From Abditibacteriota bacterium (lineage in GTDB: Bacteria > Armatimonadota > UBA5829), in assembly GCA_017959625.1 (NCBI GenBank), contig JAGDAG010000115.1, positions 1 to 6,505 on the forward strand: a stretch of DNA of 6,505 bases, written 5' to 3'. Below are positions 5,031-6,505 of the stretch, piece by piece. Under the pieces are notes generated by a model. It was given only the letters and a program-made list of their open reading frames with translations, was not told the DNA's origin and made no database searches. Made by a program: the position numbers and the translations under genes. Positions within the stretch are counted from its first letter, which is position 1. Every line of letters begins with the position of its first letter.

Positions 5031-6505
5031 ATGAAATATCTGTTGTTGGTTTTATGCGCCCTTCTTTCGGCCGGCGGCGCCCTGGCCCTGGACCTGGTCC
5101 GGGACGGACAGCCCGTGGCGGTGATAGTTTTGGGAAAGGACGCCACCGCGCCCGAAGCGAACGCGGCGGCGGAGCTGGCGGATTATATCGAAAAGATCTC
5201 CGGCGCCCGGCTTGAGACAGTAGCCGAGCCTTCCCGGGAAATGGCGAATATCCTGGTGGGGCAGACGGAAGCCGCCAAAGAGACCCTGCCCGGCTTTGAC
5301 TGGGCTTCCCTCAAGAGAGACGGAGTGGTGATCCAAACCGTGCCGGGCGGACTGGTACTGGCGGGGGACCGCCCCCGGGGCACCCTCTACGCCGTGTATG
5401 AATTTCTGGAACGGTACCTGGGGGTGAGATATCTGGCCCCGGATGCGGAGACGGTGCCCGAAAAGAGGACCGTCACAGTTTCGGACAAGACGAAATACAT
5501 ATACACGCCCCCCATGTTCTCCCGGGAGGTGTTCTACAAGCCCAACCAGGAGGACGACAAGCTGGCGGTGAAGCTGAAGCTCAACGGACACTCGAACTCC
5601 ATACCCGAGGAGTGGGGCGGCAACTGCGAGCTCATAGGCTTTGCCCACACCTTCGGGCACATGCTGCTGCCGGAGAGCAAATACTTTGCGGACCATCCGG
5701 AATGGTATTCGGAGATAAACGGCAAACGGATGCCCTATCAGCCCTGCCTCTCCAACCCGGAGGTGCTGGACACCCTGGCGGAGAACGTCCTCGCGGAACT
5801 GGACAAGCGCAGGGATCCCCAGATGATCTCCATCACCCAGAACGACAATTTCTCTCCCTGCCAGTGCGAAAAATGCCGCGCCATGGTGAAGGAATTCGGG
5901 GCGGAATCGGGGATGCTGGTGAACGCCCTCAACTATATATCCGACAAGATAAAGGACAAATATCCCGACGTGATGCTGGAGACCTTCGCCTACCAGTACA
6001 CCGTGCCGGCGCCCACCAACATAAAGCCCCGGGACAACGTGATAATCCGCATCTGCGACATAGAGAACAACTTCGGGGAGCCCATCCGCGACAGGAGCAG
6101 AAACAGGCCCTACAAACTGATGGAGAACAGCCGCCTGTTCCCTTACGTGGATCACCAGACCGTCAACGGGGATTTTTACAAGAGCCTGGAGGACTGGAGC
6201 AGGATAGCGAACCATCTCTTTATCTGGAACTACACGGTGAACTTTTTCAACTACTACATCATCCACCCCAACTTCCATGCCCTGAAACCGGACGTGGAGA
6301 CCTTTGCCCGGCACAAGGTGAGCGCCGTGTTCGAGCAGGGGGACTGCTTCAACCGGGCGGTGGCCTTCAACGTGGTGAAGCAGTATCTCATGGCCCATCT
6401 GCTGTGGGACCCCGCCGTGGACGACGACGCCCTCATGAAGGAGTTCATGCAGAACTACTACGGAGACGCCTGGGAAGATCTGTATAAGCTCATCTGCTAC
6501 TGCGA
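5031..6505 (+). CDS. Exported DUF4838-type glycosidase-like protein, tandem paralogue (C-terminus cut by window edge)
   Basis: The reading frame is open for 491 codons and continues past the right edge. Residues 1-19 (MKYLLLVLCALLSAGGALA) are a signal peptide, cleaved after ALA; C9 is not in a lipobox. The domain order follows the upstream gene: family-67-like N-terminal domain with RGTLYAVYEFLE, then DUF4838 with QNDN (270-273), CQCEKC (277-282), ENNF (from 345), WNYT (399-402) and FEQGD (434-438). By hand count about 77% of some 470 mature residues match the upstream protein. Only one net gap is needed, the missing Ala in NSIPEEW. The helical and beta-sandwich C-terminal parts seen upstream lie beyond the window. 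Differences cluster between the N-terminal and DUF4838 domains and in short segments such as SEINGKRMPYQ, PYVDHQ and FFNYYI, which may line a binding site, so the pair may act on related but different glycans. Intactness of the 3' end cannot be judged. Confidence 0.9.
   Translation, partial: MKYLLLVLCALLSAGGALALDLVRDGQPVAVIVLGKDATAPEANAAAELADYIEKISGARLETVAEPSREMANILVGQTEAAKETLPGFDWASLKRDGVVIQTVPGGLVLAGDRPRGTLYAVYEFLERYLGVRYLAPDAETVPEKRTVTVSDKTKYIYTPPMFSREVFYKPNQEDDKLAVKLKLNGHSNSIPEEWGGNCELIGFAHTFGHMLLPESKYFADHPEWYSEINGKRMPYQPCLSNPEVLDTLAENVLAELDKRRDPQMISITQNDNFSPCQCEKCRAMVKEFGAESGMLVNALNYISDKIKDKYPDVMLETFAYQYTVPAPTNIKPRDNVIIRICDIENNFGEPIRDRSRNRPYKLMENSRLFPYVDHQTVNGDFYKSLEDWSRIANHLFIWNYTVNFFNYYIIHPNFHALKPDVETFARHKVSAVFEQGDCFNRAVAFNVVKQYLMAHLLWDPAVDDDALMKEFMQNYYGDAWEDLYKLICYC
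5241..5282 (+). repeat. 42-base exact repeat between the tandem paralogues, second copy
   Basis: Identical to 2865-2906, inside the N-terminal domain of the second DUF4838 gene. Confidence 0.85.
6452..6498 (+). repeat. 47-base exact repeat between the tandem paralogues, second copy
   Basis: Identical to 4079-4125, at the junction of the DUF4838 region and the following helical part. Confidence 0.85.

Noticed and set aside
5031..5060. C9 of the second DUF4838 protein as a lipoprotein lipid-attachment site
   Set aside because: It sits inside the hydrophobic core with Leu at -1, which does not fit a lipobox, and a good signal peptidase I site (ALA) follows at residue 19.
5052..6398. A 448-codon minus-strand open frame opposite the second DUF4838 gene
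   Set aside because: It resembles the antisense frame of the first gene only because the sense genes are paralogues; there is no independent support for translation.

Overview
This is a GC-rich window of roughly 60% G+C by eye. It holds three large genes for exported proteins, two of which run off the window edges, around one 192-base divergent promoter region. All three proteins begin with a clear Sec-type signal peptide and resemble parts of carbohydrate-degrading enzymes. I see no RNA gene, CRISPR array, transposase or phage gene. The content suggests a glycan-degrading bacterium with many secreted glycosidases, of the kind common in Lentisphaerota, Planctomycetota, Verrucomicrobiota, Armatimonadota and similar, mostly uncultured gut or environmental lineages. 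Ile is often ATA, Arg is often CGG or AGG, and Shine-Dalgarno sites are ordinary. I cannot place it to phylum from sequence alone.

Layout: (1) From 2450 leftward, past position 1, runs a minus-strand gene for a secreted multidomain protein. It has an amidotransferase-like N-terminus, a beta-sandwich resembling a carbohydrate-binding module, an Ig-like segment and the start of a clan GH-A-like TIM barrel; its C-terminus is missing. (2) 2451-2642 is the divergent regulatory region. It has an extended -10 promoter on each strand, three TGCCGC repeats between them, and a long GC-rich hairpin that begins where the plus-strand transcript is expected to start. (3) 2643-4991 is a complete 782-residue exported DUF4838-type protein with an N-terminal domain like that of family 67 glycosidases. 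(4) 4992-5030 is a short gap with a perfect 6-bp hairpin and a Shine-Dalgarno site. (5) From 5031 past the right edge runs a tandem paralogue of gene 2, about 77% identical in protein over the visible part by my hand count.

The likely biology is a small glycan-utilisation locus. Two duplicated DUF4838 glycosidase-like proteins would be made from one transcript, and a divergently transcribed GH-A-like enzyme may be under the same control. Substrates cannot be read from the sequence. The points most worth a second look are the recent tandem duplication with islands of exact DNA identity, the leader hairpin, the repeat-bearing divergent promoter and the unusual domain order of gene 1.
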